This document shows positions 1 through 11,951 of a stretch of 64,000 nt of DNA, in pieces. Origin of the DNA: Siphonodentalium dalli (lineage: Eukaryota > Mollusca > Scaphopoda > Gadilida > Siphonodentaliidae). Position 1 is the stretch's first letter. Every line of letters starts with the position of its first letter. The notes below the pieces were generated by a model. That model saw only the letters and a program-made list of their open reading frames with translations. It did no database searches and was not told the DNA's origin. The position numbers and the translations under genes were made by a program. The stretch is from positions 120,476,754 to 120,540,753 of the forward strand of contig CP136061.1 of the NCBI GenBank assembly GCA_032622095.1, in the 5' to 3' direction.

Positions 1-84
1 GCAATTTTGATACATTTATTGAAATACATTCGCAAGTTTATTCACTGTGTGGCACAGCAGAATGTTTCAAATCACTTAAGTGTA

Positions 85-850
85 CAGTAATGCCCTAAAT
101 AATCGACTCCTTAACCACAGCAGAATATTTTTATATGACCTGAATATATCTACAAATAAAAGTTGTGTTGAAACAACTATGGTATTTAGTAGTCGACGGC
201 CCCATGTCAACTACTAATCGATGCCTACATCATGTATATGTATATATATATATAGAATGATAAAAATAATACACAGGATTATCAAAGTATTTTTTAGACA
301 TTGAGGATCTGCCCATTTCAACGTGTTGGAATGTGAATTTACACAGCTGTTTGTAATCGTAAATTTATTAAAACATGCAAATTTATAATTATATTTATCC
401 ATGTTGATAGCCTAATGACAGGTAAGTATTATGAACACAAATTCTCTCTTATGATATTGGGGTGAACTGCAGTGTTGAAGTAATGTTCCCATGCAATCCC
501 GATGAAGTGAGTGTCATAAATATATATAGACTTCGAAATAGCTGGATGCAGCTATATTCCTAACTTTCAGCACATGCAGTCTATTTTGCACCCGAAGATA
601 TCACAGTTACGCATGTACATACGTATAGGCGGTTCTATATGTGTTACAAGTGTAACATTTTCAGCAAGCTTTTCATTTATACTTTGTAACTGTTGGTTCA
701 CTTAAAACAGGGCTTTGTGGGTTATATAACAATGAGTCAATGACTTGATTACAAATCGAACTGATATATTAGCATAATCCAGCACAAAATAAACATATAT
801 CAGCACCTAGTCAGGAGTGAATGAACACGTGGTCATGATGCTGATGTGAC
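85..850. other. Non-coding sequence with a solo MITE end
   Basis: Positions 85-119 repeat the terminal sequence (CAGTAATGCCCTAAATAAT and onward) of the complete element at 854-1035, preceded by TA, but I found no matching second end. The rest of the stretch is AT-rich and shows no coding or repeat structure that I can recognise. It probably lies in an intron or downstream of PSMA1. Confidence 0.5.
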
Positions 851-853
851 ATA

Positions 854-1035
854 CAGTAATGCCCTAAATAATGGACTCCTTAACCACATCACAATTATTG
901 GTCATTTTTCAGGATTTAGTCGGAAATATGGCTTGTTGCCATTCATCGGAAAGCTCTCACTGTGAGCTTTCCGATGAATGGCAATAAGCCATATTTCTGA
1001 TGTGGTTAAGGAGTCGATTATTTAGGGCGTTACTG
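854..1035. mobile_element. Palindromic TA-flanked MITE
   Basis: The two ends are inverted copies of about 37 bp starting CAGTAATGCCCTAAATAAT and are flanked directly by TA on both sides (852-853 and 1036-1037). A second inverted pair, about 35 bp with CTTTCCGATGAATGGCAA, fills the middle, so the whole element folds into one long hairpin. A TA target and a CAGT terminus are typical of pogo/Tigger-type Tc1-mariner non-autonomous elements. The family assignment is inference. Confidence 0.85.
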
Positions 1036-1561
1036 TAGCCGACATTTTGATTGTTCCAATGCGATATCGAAAGTGTTCAGCTTTTCCAGCGGATAACAGG
1101 TCTCTGTCCCTTGCGAGATGATTGAATGTCTAGATCATCCACATGTTTTTATAAAACCGTAACTGGGACCAGGCGGTCGAATTTAGGGTCCACTGCGATC
1201 GTCTGTCCTTTATATACATGTACATGGGCAACGATAAATTTGGATGTATATTGTACGCAGCAATGATTATTAACAATGAAACTAATATCTATACCTTTCT
1301 GGGAAACATGGCGATTATCTCCAAAATTTTAGTCAACGTTGACTAATCGTTTAAACACTAAAGATAAGGCTCCTAGACCACATGTCCCCTACTACAAGGA
1401 TGGCTTTATTTGACTGGCAACTTTAAATGAAACAGTGATTCTGGAAAGACTCATTGAATAAAAACTTTTGCTTCCAACTCTTAATGTTGTTAACACACCT
1501 AGTTTTATTTGATTAGACACCAGAATAATCATTAAATTCTAAGACTACTACAAGAACGATA

Positions 1562-1948
1562 CTGAGGTCCCCAGCTCTAGGGTGAATTTATTGACGCTAT
1601 TCTGCACAGCAGGCAAGCATCATCAAATTCACCCTCTGGGAACCTCAATCTGCTTAGGCTACAACAGCTATGGGACACCTAGGATAAGATTGAAGTTCCC
1701 CAATTGAAGTTGATGACGTTGACCTATTAGTCACCTCTATTATGCAATTTATCTTCTGCAAATTAGCGAATATAGAAACTTCCCAGAATGGAAAAGTAAC
1801 TAAAAACAATGTTAATTTGAGACTATAGATCTATACTTCCCAGAAGATGAGGCCTTTAGAAGTAGATTGAGGTCCATAGAAGGTGAATTTGGTGATTCTA
1901 GCCAGCGGGATAGCAACACTAAATTCATCCTCTGGGGACCTCATTCTG
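1562..1948. repeat. Dispersed repeat with palindromic ends, copy 1
   Basis: Each end is an imperfect palindrome built from GAGGTCCCCAGAG, GTGAATTTGGTGAT and their complements; about 220 bp of unique sequence lies between. The repeat recurs in full at 44180-44620, with matching interior text such as TTCTGCAAATTAG. It ends only about 42 bp from the donor site of the PSMA1 exon at 1991, inside the downstream intron. No coding capacity was seen, so it is probably a non-autonomous DNA element. Confidence 0.75.
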
Positions 1949-1990
1949 TAAATGTCAGACACACTGTATCCAGACTTGAACACAAGTTAC

Positions 1991-2092
1991 CTTCAGGGCA
2001 ACGAGAATGGCATGTGTCTTCGATTTAAGGCCAACAGCAGCTGACCCTTGTTTTACAGCTTCCATTGCATATTCAATTTGATGAATCCTTCC
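1991..2092 (-). CDS. psma1: Proteasome subunit alpha type-1, third exon
   Basis: This 102-bp exon encodes 34 residues of the 20S proteasome alpha-1 (alpha6) subunit, running from [18 protein letters not shown] to THAILVALK. The GRIHQIEYA block is the conserved proteasome alpha-subunit signature near the N terminus, and the exon matches the known animal protein almost residue for residue. The 20S core degrades ubiquitinated proteins in cytosol and nucleus; alpha subunits form the outer gating rings. Boundaries are an acceptor TTCAG directly upstream and a donor GTAACT directly downstream, both phase 0. It follows the exon at 3958-4002 on the same strand. The next coding exon (expected to start RAQSEL) was not found between 1 and 1990, so the gene probably continues beyond the left edge. 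Confidence 0.95.
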
Positions 2093-2218
2093 CTGAAGAT
2101 AAAATAATAAAAAATCTATTATACTATCAACTTTTTCAATCAAAATATAAATATTGTATTTATGTAAACATTTGAATATCAACATCGGAATACGTATTTA
2201 GTTAGATAGGTTGAAAGA

Positions 2219-2845
2219 ATGATATAATAAACGAGTCAGTCAAGAAAGCCAACTGCGTTTTATACATAATCAAGCAAACTTTCGATTATAAAGAGAAAGA
2301 TATGACAACACTGATAAAAACATTAATACGGCCCATTTTGGAATACGGAAATGTCCAAAGGTGAGTTACCAAAATGATAGCTAAATTATGGAATCTGTCA
2401 TATCATAATTGTCTCTCAGATAGAGGCGAAATCAGGGAGATATGAAAGAAGTGTATAAGCTAACACACGGATTGTACAACATAGACAGATGTGTATCTTT
2501 TGAAGAGGCACTCCATAAAGGAACACGTGGACACAAAACATAAGATGCAAAAGCACATAGCTGTCAAAGATGTCCTAAAAATATTTATTTTCCCAGAGCG
2601 AGATTACAATAGTTTATCAGATTACATTGTTTTCACTGAATTGGTTCAACAGTTCAAGGAGCTATTGGATAACAACTTTTATAACGAGCGTATATACCGG
2701 TATATATACGACTAAATGCCAGGGATAACTTTAAAACTGAATTCATTCATTTACATTATTCTATATGTGTATGTTAAATAAAAATTATGTGAAATGAGTA
2801 AAAGTCATGGTGACTTACTCCCCAAATATTGATGATGATGATTTT
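2219..2845 (+). pseudogene. Decayed LINE 3' end (CR1/L2/Jockey-like)
   Basis: Several frames encode pieces of the C-terminal part of a non-LTR reverse transcriptase. Near 2300-2350 is a segment reading like TLIKTLIRPILEYGN; near 2440-2530 is YKLTHGLYN followed by KGTRGHK; 2610-2720 gives the terminal region with FKELLDNNF. These are the usual landmarks of CR1/L2-like LINE C termini, but frameshifts and stops separate them. A GATGATGATGATT tail near 2829-2844 fits the short tandem 3' tail of such elements. It lies antisense in the PSMA1 intron. Confidence 0.7.
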
Positions 2846-3334
2846 TTAACAACATTGAAGTTCATCTTCAACCTTTCCATGGATTAGTTATGGGTTTGAT
2901 TCTTTCCATGACTCAAGAGTATTTCTATAATACATAAGGTATTTCGGCAGAGCCAAACTGAATTAGCAGCCGGCCTTGAGATCCCCTTAATTTGGCCACA
3001 TCAGCTGCAGGTCATCCCTCATTATGTGCTATGGCAATCAGCAATGCCGAAGCCATTTGCTGAAGCAGACTGGGCCACAGAAATGGTTGCCATAGTGGAT
3101 TGCTGAAGCAAAACAATCTGAATTAAGAGGAAGCGTGAAATTTGACATAAAAAGAAATATAATTTCTTCAGTTTTGGGGGCTTCTGCTTCAAGAGAGTAT
3201 GAAATGATGTTGCGACTGCCCAAATGAAAAATTTCTGAAGTTTCACATTTCAGAAAGCATGTCTTCATCGGCTCTAATTTGGGCAAAATTCCATATTTTG
3301 TGAACACCCTATTCTGGCATGAATTTGGGGGAAT

Positions 3335-3815
3335 TTAAAGGTCCACAATATTTTCGAACCCCCCAGATTACATTATACAAAATATATGCCATATTATATA
3401 CCATTTGAAAGAGGAAGCTCCAAAACATTGTATTATCAACTTATCCGGTGTAATAAACTGTGGACATGTTGTTTTTGTTGAGTTGCCAACGCGTTCTGTC
3501 ATCTAGATTGCAGTAAAAAGCAGTATTATTTTCAATGCAGGGGAATAACTCTATATATTCAAGATAAGAGTTCTTCCCCTTGCATTGAAAAAGTTCGAAT
3601 TCTGTTGCATTCTGGGAGTCAAAGGGGGGAAAGTCATTCTATGATTTCAGCAGATTTCTATTTCTCTGTGAGCATCTTCTGAGACACAGATGTTTCAAAT
3701 ATTGATGAATTATAGTATTTTAATCATATTTTATGGCATAGATTGTTATTAAAACCGTACATCAAGTCACTATACAAAAAATAATCGGCGACTCGAAAAT
3801 TAAGTGGGCCTTTAA
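3335..3815. mobile_element. TTAA-flanked MITE, copy 1
   Basis: The element is bounded by TTAA on both sides, with inverted ends AGGTCCAC/GTGGGCCT and then a run related to AATTTTCGA. A diverged inverted copy of the whole unit lies at 53235-53697, also between TTAA sites, which confirms the limits. TTAA target duplications are typical of piggyBac and Kolobok superfamilies. No ORF of note is inside. Confidence 0.78.
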
Positions 3816-3957
3816 AGACCTGCAGCCATGTGACCGTTGGAAAGGAGAGGTCCATTCTGATGCGATCCCAAAATATTAAACATAATTTGTAAGGCCCTAC
3901 TATCAGTAGCATGTGCTTCAGTGCTTACCACTTTACCAGTAGAATGAATACACTTAC

Positions 3958-4002
3958 CTGGGGACTCCATACTGTAACTTCATTGTCATACTGGTTACGA
4001 AA
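3958..4002 (-). CDS. psma1: Proteasome subunit alpha type-1, second exon
   Basis: This 45-bp exon is too short for ordinary ORF calling. On the minus strand it encodes FRNQYDNEVTVWSPQ, the residues that directly follow the initiator Met in animal PSMA1 and directly precede GRIHQIEYA in the exon at 1991-2092. It has a pyrimidine-rich acceptor ending TTTTTCAG and a donor GTAAGT, both phase 0, so the two exons join in frame. The first exon, expected to hold the 5' UTR and ATG, must lie at higher coordinates and was not identified. The 1.9-kb intron between the two exons holds a TTAA-flanked MITE and a decayed LINE. Confidence 0.93.
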
Positions 4003-4361
4003 CTGAAAAATAGATCATGGCTTGATTAGAAAATAAGGAAAATTTCTAGCCAGTCAACTAATTCTAACAATATTATGAGCAACCACTTCACTGCAAGTGG
4101 CAGAATATAAAGGAGACAATCTTATTTTGTCGCTAGTGGCAGAGCAGCCTCAAGCCATACCTCTACTTAGTTAAAAAAAACAATGTAAATGAGAATATCG
4201 CCAAAACCCTAAACTGACGCCATCATGTAAAGGCAGTTATTATATACAAACCGAGAACATCACAAACTGTCACTGGTTTCAATTTGTGACCAACATCAGA
4301 GTGGCAGATAATGCAATGTGAATGTTGACAGATTTATAGTGTTCATGACTATGAGTCCTAG

Positions 4362-5532
4362 TAGGGCTTCACGGTATATCGATATATTATCGAATGTCGA
4401 TATATTTTTAAATTATCGTATCGTATCGACCCAAAACTAAATTATCGTCATCAACGGTATATTTCCAAAGTTTAATAAATTTGAATTAAATAAGACAAAA
4501 AGTTTCATGTAGGCGCATTCTAACCGACAGTGTGATAACGTGCAAATAGCCGCGACTGTCACCCGCAGTGGTGGCTGGCTAGACAAAGAGTCCGCTGTAT
4601 TGCTAAAGGCATTACAAATAATTAACGTGAAAAGAAGGCTACTCATTCAGTAATTGAGTTCGTTGATTAAACACTGTTGTGGTGATATAAGCAGTGTATC
4701 ACAGGTTGTATTGTGTGTGGATAATCTGGCGTGAAGCCATTTAAGTTATAAGTTCGATGTTGGCGTGTCCCTAAAGCAGAGTCATTGTTGTCATTAAATT
4801 AGCCTAATGACTGTAAACTATTTTCTGTATTTAAGCGACAAACAAATGAGAATTCGTACACCTCTCATGTTTACGATGGATCTCATTAGTAATGTTACTT
4901 CTCCTGGAGACATTATACTTCCCATTATACTTCCCTGAGAATCACACCGGCGAGAATATCGCGGAAGTATTGCCTGATTGTTTAAAGTCGTGGGGTCTCA
5001 ATCCCGATCAGCTGTCGTGCATCACAACAGACAATGGGTCAAACATTATCAAAGTTGTTGACATACTCGGATGGCAACACCTTTCCTGCTTCGGGCACAA
5101 TTTGAATCTGGCTGTTAACAACTCTATAAATTTGAAAGATGACAAACGTGTAAGTAGATTGCTTAGTATTTGCCGCGGGATAGTGTCTGCTTTCTCGACC
5201 AGCTGGATACGTCGACGCAACTTAAGAGCTATTCAGCGCGAAATGGACATTAAAGAACAGTCTCTGTGTTAATTCAATAAACATTACTATATTACGTAAA
5301 CTTATCGTTTAGTTCTTACTTTCAATTACAACCGGAAGTAACATGAAAATGTTATGTATACAACGAAAATACGCAAACTGTTAACGCTCGTTCGCGGCTT
5401 TTCGTGAAAGCATACAATTTAAAATTACATTAGTTTGGAATTCAAAACTTTAGATTATCGATATATACCCATATCGCGATTATAATTTGGATATCGTATC
5501 GATAATATTTTTGATCATATCGTGAAGCCCTA
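4362..5532 (+). mobile_element. hAT transposon, internally deleted
   Basis: Terminal inverted repeats start TAGGGCTTCACG and end CGTGAAGCCCTA. They are flanked by a perfect 8-bp target duplication AGTCCTAG at 4354-4361 and 5533-5540, diagnostic of the hAT superfamily. Sub-terminal DNA is rich in ATCGATAT-like motifs. The 1171-bp length is well below a full hAT, and only a transposase fragment remains. Confidence 0.95.
4892..5272 (+). pseudogene. hAT transposase fragment (ZBED-like)
   Basis: A 126-residue frame contains HTGENIAEVLPDCLKSWGL, then ITTDNGSNIIKVV, then LSCFGHNLNLAV. This is the ZBED-type hAT transposase core: the D of TTDNGSN is one of the catalytic acidic residues, and CFGHNLNL matches the conserved CxxHxLNL motif. 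A full transposase would be about 600 residues with an N-terminal BED finger and a C-terminal dimerisation domain; both are absent. The frame lies inside the hAT element at 4362-5532 and is an inactive remnant. Confidence 0.88.
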
Positions 5533-5882
5533 AGTCCTAGTATGCTATTAAAGCAGTAGGCTGATGGGGTCGCTGACATGTTTTATACAGAAATGCGCAT
5601 CTTCTGTATATGGTTCTTAAATGCACACCAGTCTTGCATGTTGTTGCATGACAGGGGTCATTGTCGCAGTGTTTTATACCAACAGTTTTATAAGGTCAGC
5701 CTCAGGCATTGAAACTAGCTGTGGCAGAGGTCAATGTTGTAAAAAAAAAGCAGTAGAGGTCAATATAAAATATCATTAAAATCTGAAGCATTGTCGTACA
5801 GCGTAGAACGAAAACATGTCAATATCAAGGTATGCAGCCTATACTGCTCATCGATAAGAACAACAAGTTCCCTCAGTCCCTG

Positions 5883-6282
5883 TTAACCCTTTACCCAACA
5901 AACCGGCCAAAACCGGCCAAATAAAGCTTCAACAGCCTAAAATATCTTCGGTCTGTCTCAATAGAACCATACAAATATGGATATCATTGGAACCGGCTCC
6001 TTGACCACATTGTGATAGTGACAGTTATGCCCTGTGCCAATGCATTCTCTTATATATGCGAGTCGACCATAGGTCGCCTCGCATATATAAGAGAATGCAT
6101 TGGCCTAAAAAATATCTTTTTTTAACACTTTTTACCATTTTTTCTTACATTCTTTAACAATTTTATAATTTTTAATGTGTTAAGCCAATGCATTCTCTTA
6201 TATATGCGAGGCGACCTATGGTCGACTCGCATATATAAGAGAATGCACTGGCACAGGGCCCTTCTGTTGGGTAAAGGGTTAA
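5883..6282. mobile_element. piggyBac-type MITE, copy 1
   Basis: The element starts TTAACCCTTTACCCAACA and ends with the exact complement, so an 18-bp terminal repeat includes a TTAA target site at each side (5883-5886, 6279-6282). CCCT next to TTAA is typical of piggyBac ends. Inside are two nearly perfect 69-bp palindromes (6036-6104 and 6184-6252) built on GCCAATGCATTCTCTTATAT. The family recurs, inverted, at 44888-45356 and 46831-47301. It has no coding capacity. Confidence 0.93.
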
Positions 6283-6339
6283 TATTAAGATCAATGTGTG
6301 ACCAATGATCAGGTCAGGGAAATCCCGAAATGGAGGGAC

Positions 6340-8245
6340 TAAACCTCAAATTAGGCACTAAAGCTCGAAAGAGGTTCTTCAAGCTCATGTTTTCCAATGA
6401 AATTAACAAAAAAATATAGCTCCCATCTAGTGGTCACCCTGAAGTGCAATATGAAGTTTGGTGACGATCGGATGAGGGATGTCGCCTGTAAGGTTTGGCA
6501 AAGGATTTAGTCATGCAAAGAGTAACTTCCAAGATGGCTGCTGGTAGCCTTGTTTGCAATTGAAAACTGTTCAAAGTAGGGCCCTGCGAACCTTAGATTT
6601 TAGGTCGAACCGAACCTTGAAACCGAATCATCGTCTCGGTTTCGAATCGAACTGAACCTCGAACCCAAACACAGACCGTGTTGTTGTAGACTCATGATAC
6701 AGTGGACAATCAGAACAGTTAGTGGACATTATTATAGTAAAATTGACGGTTGTTTATTAGTATTGACCATCTACACTGACTATAAGATAATTACATAATA
6801 AAGAATTATTTTATATTGGAGATGGGTATGCTGTTTATTCGTCCACGACTATGGTTTCAAATCTCCGCATTTTGTGTTCTGATATTTTCTGTTTTTGTGC
6901 AAGCGACCAACGATTTTTTATCGAAAAAGTAATAAACGTAGGGTCCGAAATAAGCATATTATTGTAATAACGACACTCAGTAACTATTAACAGACAGCTA
7001 AATTATAGTAAGACATCAAAGCACTCTACCGTCAATTTATAACTCTGAGTAACCCATGATAAAGATCAAAGCATGCAGACGTCGTGCTGTAGCAATTTAA
7101 GTGTCACACAGTCACAAGACAAAGAGCATCGGGTAACATAATCATGTCAATCATTTGTGCGGATAAACAAGGACCACACCCTCTCTTCACTGTGATTGGT
7201 TGAATCCAATTTTAGACACAGCCAGTTTACAGAATTAAAAAAGGCTTGTTAGTTCTGTATTTATGTATACATGTACATCCATAATCATAACTTGTTGTCT
7301 TGTTAGTTAGGTATAATCACATGTCTATTAGTATAATAATGGGAATAAAACAAACTTTGATGACAGACTGAGATAGAACACCAGAAATCTTATAGTTTTA
7401 CTAATTACTTATTCCGAATTTGACATGTCCGACCGGACCGCTTAGCGGGAACAGAATAAAGCGATTATGCCAAAAGACCTCTTCAACGAAATATCACCCA
7501 GTTACCCCATCCGAGTAATGATGAAATTATGTTCAATGTAAACATTGTAAGCATAAAATCATAGTATCATTCAGATTTAGCACAGTTGTGTGTAAACCAA
7601 TTAATATACTGTATATTTACAATAAACAATTCCCACTATGCAAAATTTGCTCATTTTGCTGGGACTAACGAAATGGTTCGATATAAACGAATCCCGTCTA
7701 AGGTTTCGAACCGGACCGAATCATCACAGTGGTTTCGAATCGAACCGAACCTCGAACAGTTCGCAGGGGACTAGTTCAAAGCTGATGGCTCCCATCTAGA
7801 GGGGATACTAAACATGCCTGTAAACTTTCAAAACAATTCTCCAATATATGCAGGCTGCAGACAGGCCTTAAAACCCATCAAATTTTGCGAAAATCAAAAC
7901 ATAGCGTTTCTACAGGGAATAAAGCCGTTTTACAAGAATCAAAATGAGAATCATGATTCTGAATCTCGTTGGATTTCAAGGCCTGGCATGATGTTCCGAT
8001 GGATTCAAATTTGAAATCCAAGATGGCGGCCAAGTTTTTTAACAAATTTCGGATAAAAATCGATGACTCCCATCTAGAGGTCACCCTGAAGATCCATATG
8101 AAGTTTGTTGATGATCAGATGAGAGATGTGACCTGTAGAGTGTGCTAAAGGAATTGTTGATGAATCATGGACGCACAATCTGGCGGACGACGGATGCAAC
8201 CCATAGCAATAGCTCAAAATTGACTCCGTCAAGATGAGCTAAAAA
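6340..8245. repeat. Tandem repeat array split by a hAT element
   Basis: Outside the hAT insertion at 6577-7773, this stretch has repeated phrases such as CCATCTAGAGGTCACCCTGA, AAAGGATTTAGTCATGCAAA and CCAAGATGGCTGC. They recur at 9385-10090 with a period near 175-180 bp. It ends with CATAGCAATAGCTCAAAAT. Repeats of this kind are very common in mollusc genomes. Short open frames inside are by-products. Confidence 0.7.
6577..7773. mobile_element. Non-autonomous hAT element
   Basis: Ends are TAGGGCCCTGCGAAC and the near-complement GTTCGCAGGGGACTA, flanked by a perfect 8-bp duplication GTTCAAAG (6569-6576 and 7774-7781). Sub-terminal regions at both ends hold repeated GGTTTCGAATCGAACCGAAC-like motifs, probable transposase binding sites. 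The 1197-bp interior shows no transposase, so the element depends on a helper. It splits a tandem repeat array. Confidence 0.93.
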
Positions 8246-9385
8246 TGCCAACATCAAGGGCTGACCATTAAAATTTAATAAAGTATATTTGATGATGATC
8301 AAATTATAACAGAAGTGGTTGACCATTTTCCGTGTTTAGTTAACCGAATAACAGTGAGATAAAACCAGATAATAATCAGATATCTCATATCTGATACTTT
8401 CAACTTCTGAATCCTGATTTTACACTGAATAGTTTATACTACATATGTACAAAGATATCTCTGGAATTTGATCTACTAAGGCTGGTGGGGTCAGGTTACT
8501 ATGTTTTCAGATTTTGGCCGCTTTCGACCAGGAACCAGTCTAGATATCCAACAAGAGACATTGAGTACATGCACATATAAACAGACACAAGAGTCACAAA
8601 ACAATGACAGGTGACAGCTAGATAGCAATTCAATAAACAGTTATATCAACTTTGAGACGAAAATCATTCATTAAAATTATGTTTACTTCCATGAACTAGA
8701 AATTTAGACCGCTGTTGTCGATTTTTGGCGTGATAGACGGGTCCTTGTCTTTGTTTGAACACCGAAAAGTTGAAAACGTAGTAACCTGACCCTTTCAGCT
8801 TTACTAAGTGGATGCCAAACTCACTTGATGTTTACGCAGACATAGCTTTTACTAAACAACTGGAAATTTCACAAAGTGAACGGTAATAAGCCACATGTTG
8901 AGGCTTAAAAAATAATACCTGTGTTTCCAGTATCCCGACCGACCCTAATAAAACCACCCGACCCAAATTGTTTTTTTTTTACTGCGATCCGTCGGCAACC
9001 GGTTGAAGTACGATCAACCCATTAACCGCTATGTAATAGACACACGCGATGCCAATGACAAAAACTAACGTATTCAGGCATCAGACTGTCAACAGTAGTT
9101 TTAAAAAAACATGCAAGTTATCAATTTTCCACAAACTTTATCACTCAAAGGGGTATACAGTCGAAATTAAGCATATTCAAAGTAAAACAAATGAAAGTGT
9201 CAATGACACTGTAGCTCAACTTGAAAAGGGAATTATTTCATGTGTTACTAGTACAGTCAATGAAGCAATTAGGAATACGGAAAGTTGAAATGTCTAAGTA
9301 ATACTAGATTATCAACATGAAGAGATATATATATAAAGTAAAATATCCACGACAAAATTAATATGATCAGACGAAAACTCTGGCC
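8245..9385. repeat. Inverted-repeat element (about 8478-8812) and plain non-coding DNA
   Basis: Near 8490 and 8790 lie inverted copies of GGGTCAGGTTACTATGTTTT, with similarity reaching outward to ACTAAGGCTG. This outlines a MITE-like unit of about 330 bp whose exact ends and target duplication I could not fix. The rest is AT-rich. An open frame at 9049-9288 has no family I recognise. Confidence 0.6.
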
Positions 9386-10090
9386 TGTAGCCCGTGCTAA
9401 TGGATTGAATTTTGAAATCCAAAATGGCCACTGGTGGCCATGTTTTTTTGCCGAATGGTGCTAAAATGACTCGTTCCCATCTACATGTCAATTTCAAGAG
9501 CCATGACAACTTTCATAATGATCCAAACAAAGGTACGACTTGTTGCCCGTGCCAAAGGATTTAGTCATGCAAAGAGTAAATCCAAGATGGCTGCCAGCGG
9601 CCATGTTTTATGGCTGAATGACCCCAAAATGACTCGTTCCCATCTACATGTCAATGTTAACATCCATGACAAATTTCATGATGATCCGACCAAAGGTACG
9701 ACCTGTAGCCCATGCCAAAGGATTTAGTCATGCAAAGAGTAAACTCCAAGATGGCTGCCGGCGGCCATGTTTTTTGGCCGAACGACCCCAATCTTACGCG
9801 TTCCCATCTACATGTAAATATTAAGATCCATGACAAATTTCATGATGATCAGACGAACAGTACGACCTGTAGTCCGTGCTAATGGATTGAATTTTGAAAT
9901 CCAAATTGGCCATGTTTTTTTTCAGAATGACCCCAAAATGAATTGTTCCGGTCTAAATGTTGATGTCAACAGCTATAACAAATTTCATAATGATCCGACC
10001 AAAGGTACGACCCGTAGCCTGTATTGTTGACGCCTCACACACACATACACGCACACGGATACCAAGCCATGACAATAGCTCAAACTTTAC
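9385..10090. repeat. Tandem repeat, period about 175-180 bp
   Basis: Three to four units share TCATGATGATCCGACCAAAG, a GTACGACC block, AAAGGATTTAGTCATGCAAA, CCAAGATGGCTGCC and a following CATGTTTTTTGGCCGAA. They drift in sequence, and the tail (10040-10090) has a CACACACATACAC run followed by GACAATAGCTCAAAC. The block is the same family as 6340-8245. It is non-coding. Confidence 0.8.
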
Positions 10091-10940
10091 AAACTTCAAA
10101 CATATCAAAACTGTCAATAGCTTTGTGACAATGTGTTGTGTTTTGTCGACATGGCGATATTGATTATGTGTGAAAACTCACTATGCGATCGATGTAGGTC
10201 GTAACAGTTTAATAACTCTCTTATGCATTGCGGAATACCTTGAGAACTATATTTAATACAAAAGTCAACGCCGAAGATGGAATGTCTTTATCATTTCTAG
10301 AAATAGTAATCTGGTGCTGCTCAAACTCAATTTGATTGGTGCTCTAAAATTGTTAAATAGTTGAAGAAGAGGGCATGATCTCTAGCTCGAGATTAACCGA
10401 GCAAGCACAACTCACCACTTCAGCTTACTGCACACTATCTGGATAATACCATTATGAATAGTTATCGGTATCGCTCACAACCCGTTAGTGGTGTGTGAGT
10501 TCAAATACTTCAGATTATGTACATGTACACCATTCTAATGCTCCTTTCCGCTTTAGCAGTGGAAAGAAATACAGTGTCTTTGATGGGGTATATATCTTTG
10601 TTTTACATGTGATTTAGTTCACCATTTCACAGAAAATAGTCCCCAGGATATTTACGCTCACCTCCCGTAAGAGAAAGTTTTCACACAAAATAAAAAACGC
10701 TGTGTTTATAAATTGCAACAGAATTTTTTTTTGCTGGAATAAGTACGTAAACCCTCCATAAACAACATACTAAAAATCAACAATAAATAGAATGTCCCAA
10801 CCAAGAGCCATAAATATTCACCGAATTCCCCTGATCGCCGGCGAACTTGTTTCCTCGATATATATCCACATCCAGGTGTGAAATTTTGCACAGAATGTTA
10901 TAAAAATTGAATTTTGTGACGAAAATCAACATAATATTAG
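10090..10940. other. Non-coding sequence, nothing recognised
   Basis: Both strands hold only short open frames with low-complexity translations. I saw no repeat copies, splice-bounded exons or RNA gene signatures. Confidence 0.4.
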
Positions 10941-10948
10941 TAGGTTTT

Positions 10949-11460
10949 TCGGCGTCAATACCCAAACGCATACAATTTGAATTTTAAATAAACCCAAGGC
11001 GAAGGACCAAGTGTTTTTTAACGCACGTATAGTGTCGATTCGCACATAAACTAGTTGTTTTACGTGGGTGGAAATATTTGAAATATTAGAGCATGACAAA
11101 GTGAAAATCGTCATTACCCAAAGGCGTCATTACCCAAACGCTATTTAGTGTTTGGGTAATGACGCAGCTTTTATATTGAAAGCAGATAATTCTTATTTTA
11201 TATGATAAAACTGTATTTGGACACACATAAGGTAAATGTGTTCATAAATTAGTTTATTCCAGTGTTGGGAAATATTCGAAATATACTGGCACGACAAAGT
11301 GAAAATAGTCATTACCCTATTAAAATTCGAATATTTATGCTAATACGATTGTTTTACCTGGAATTCGTTGAATCCATGTTACAAACAAGACCGACCAGCG
11401 CCATTATACAAACGATGCGTCATTACCCAAACAAAATCGTCATTACCCAAACGAAAAAAT
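10949..11460. repeat. Cluster of GTCATTACCCAAACG iterons
   Basis: The 15-bp word CGTCATTACCCAAAC or close variants occur near 10950, 11110, 11125, 11417 and 11440 in direct orientation, at 11148-11165 inverted, and truncated near 11307. Around 11060-11110 and 11265-11310 the flank GGAAATATT..ATGACAAAGTGAAAAT is duplicated. Matching inverted copies lie near 21965-21978 continuing at 24661-24672, where a MULE has split one, and at 24676-24692. The words may mark the ends of a large older element spanning about 11-24.7 kb. Confidence 0.6.
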
Positions 11461-11529
11461 CAGCGGTTTGCAGATTTTTTATTAAACGACTCAAAGTTTT
11501 ACGATTACACCGTCGATATATATAGAGGA

Positions 11530-11668
11530 TCTCACATGAGTTTCTATTTTATACGGAATTTATCAACCGAGTTCACTAAATTCGATTTGAGCCGAGGTTT
11601 ACCGAGGCTCAAATAGAATTTAGTGGACGAGGTTGATAAATTACGTATAAAATAGGACGAGTGTGAGA
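11530..11668. repeat. Long hairpin, arms about 65 bp
   Basis: TCTCACATGAG... pairs with ...CGAGTGTGAGA through arms that include TTCTATTTTATACGGAATTT and CACTAAATTC, with a loop near GAGGTTTACCGAG. Mismatches are few. It is likely the core of a MITE, but I could not define outer ends or a target duplication. Confidence 0.75.
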
Positions 11669-11951
11669 TACTTTTTATCACATGATCAAATAAACACGAA
11701 ATATCCATCGAAAACAACGATAAAAACCGCAGCGATCGCAAGTCATTTGAAGAACGATGTGACGTCATCACACGCGCTGATATTAAACGTGTCTCTTATC
11801 GATAATTATGAAACTGCTTTTATGGGCAAATTATGTGATAAAAGTAAATTTGGCATGCGTTTGCGCACCGAAGTTGCTCATCATTTTTGCTTATCCGCGA
11901 AATATCAGGAATAATTATCACTAATTTCTATATAAATAGGGCCCAATGTCT

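Noticed and set aside
3022-3307. Two overlapping minus-strand frames of 74-89 residues in the PSMA1 intron
   Set aside because: No domain, no splice support, AT-rich repeat-like sequence.
6036-6252. Regularly spaced palindromes as a CRISPR-like array
   Set aside because: There are only two palindromes per element, inside a TTAA-flanked MITE, in a eukaryotic genome; no spacers or cas genes.
6630-7770. GGTTTCGAATCGAAC as a tRNA B box
   Set aside because: It is part of the repeated sub-terminal motif of a hAT element and no cloverleaf can be drawn around it.
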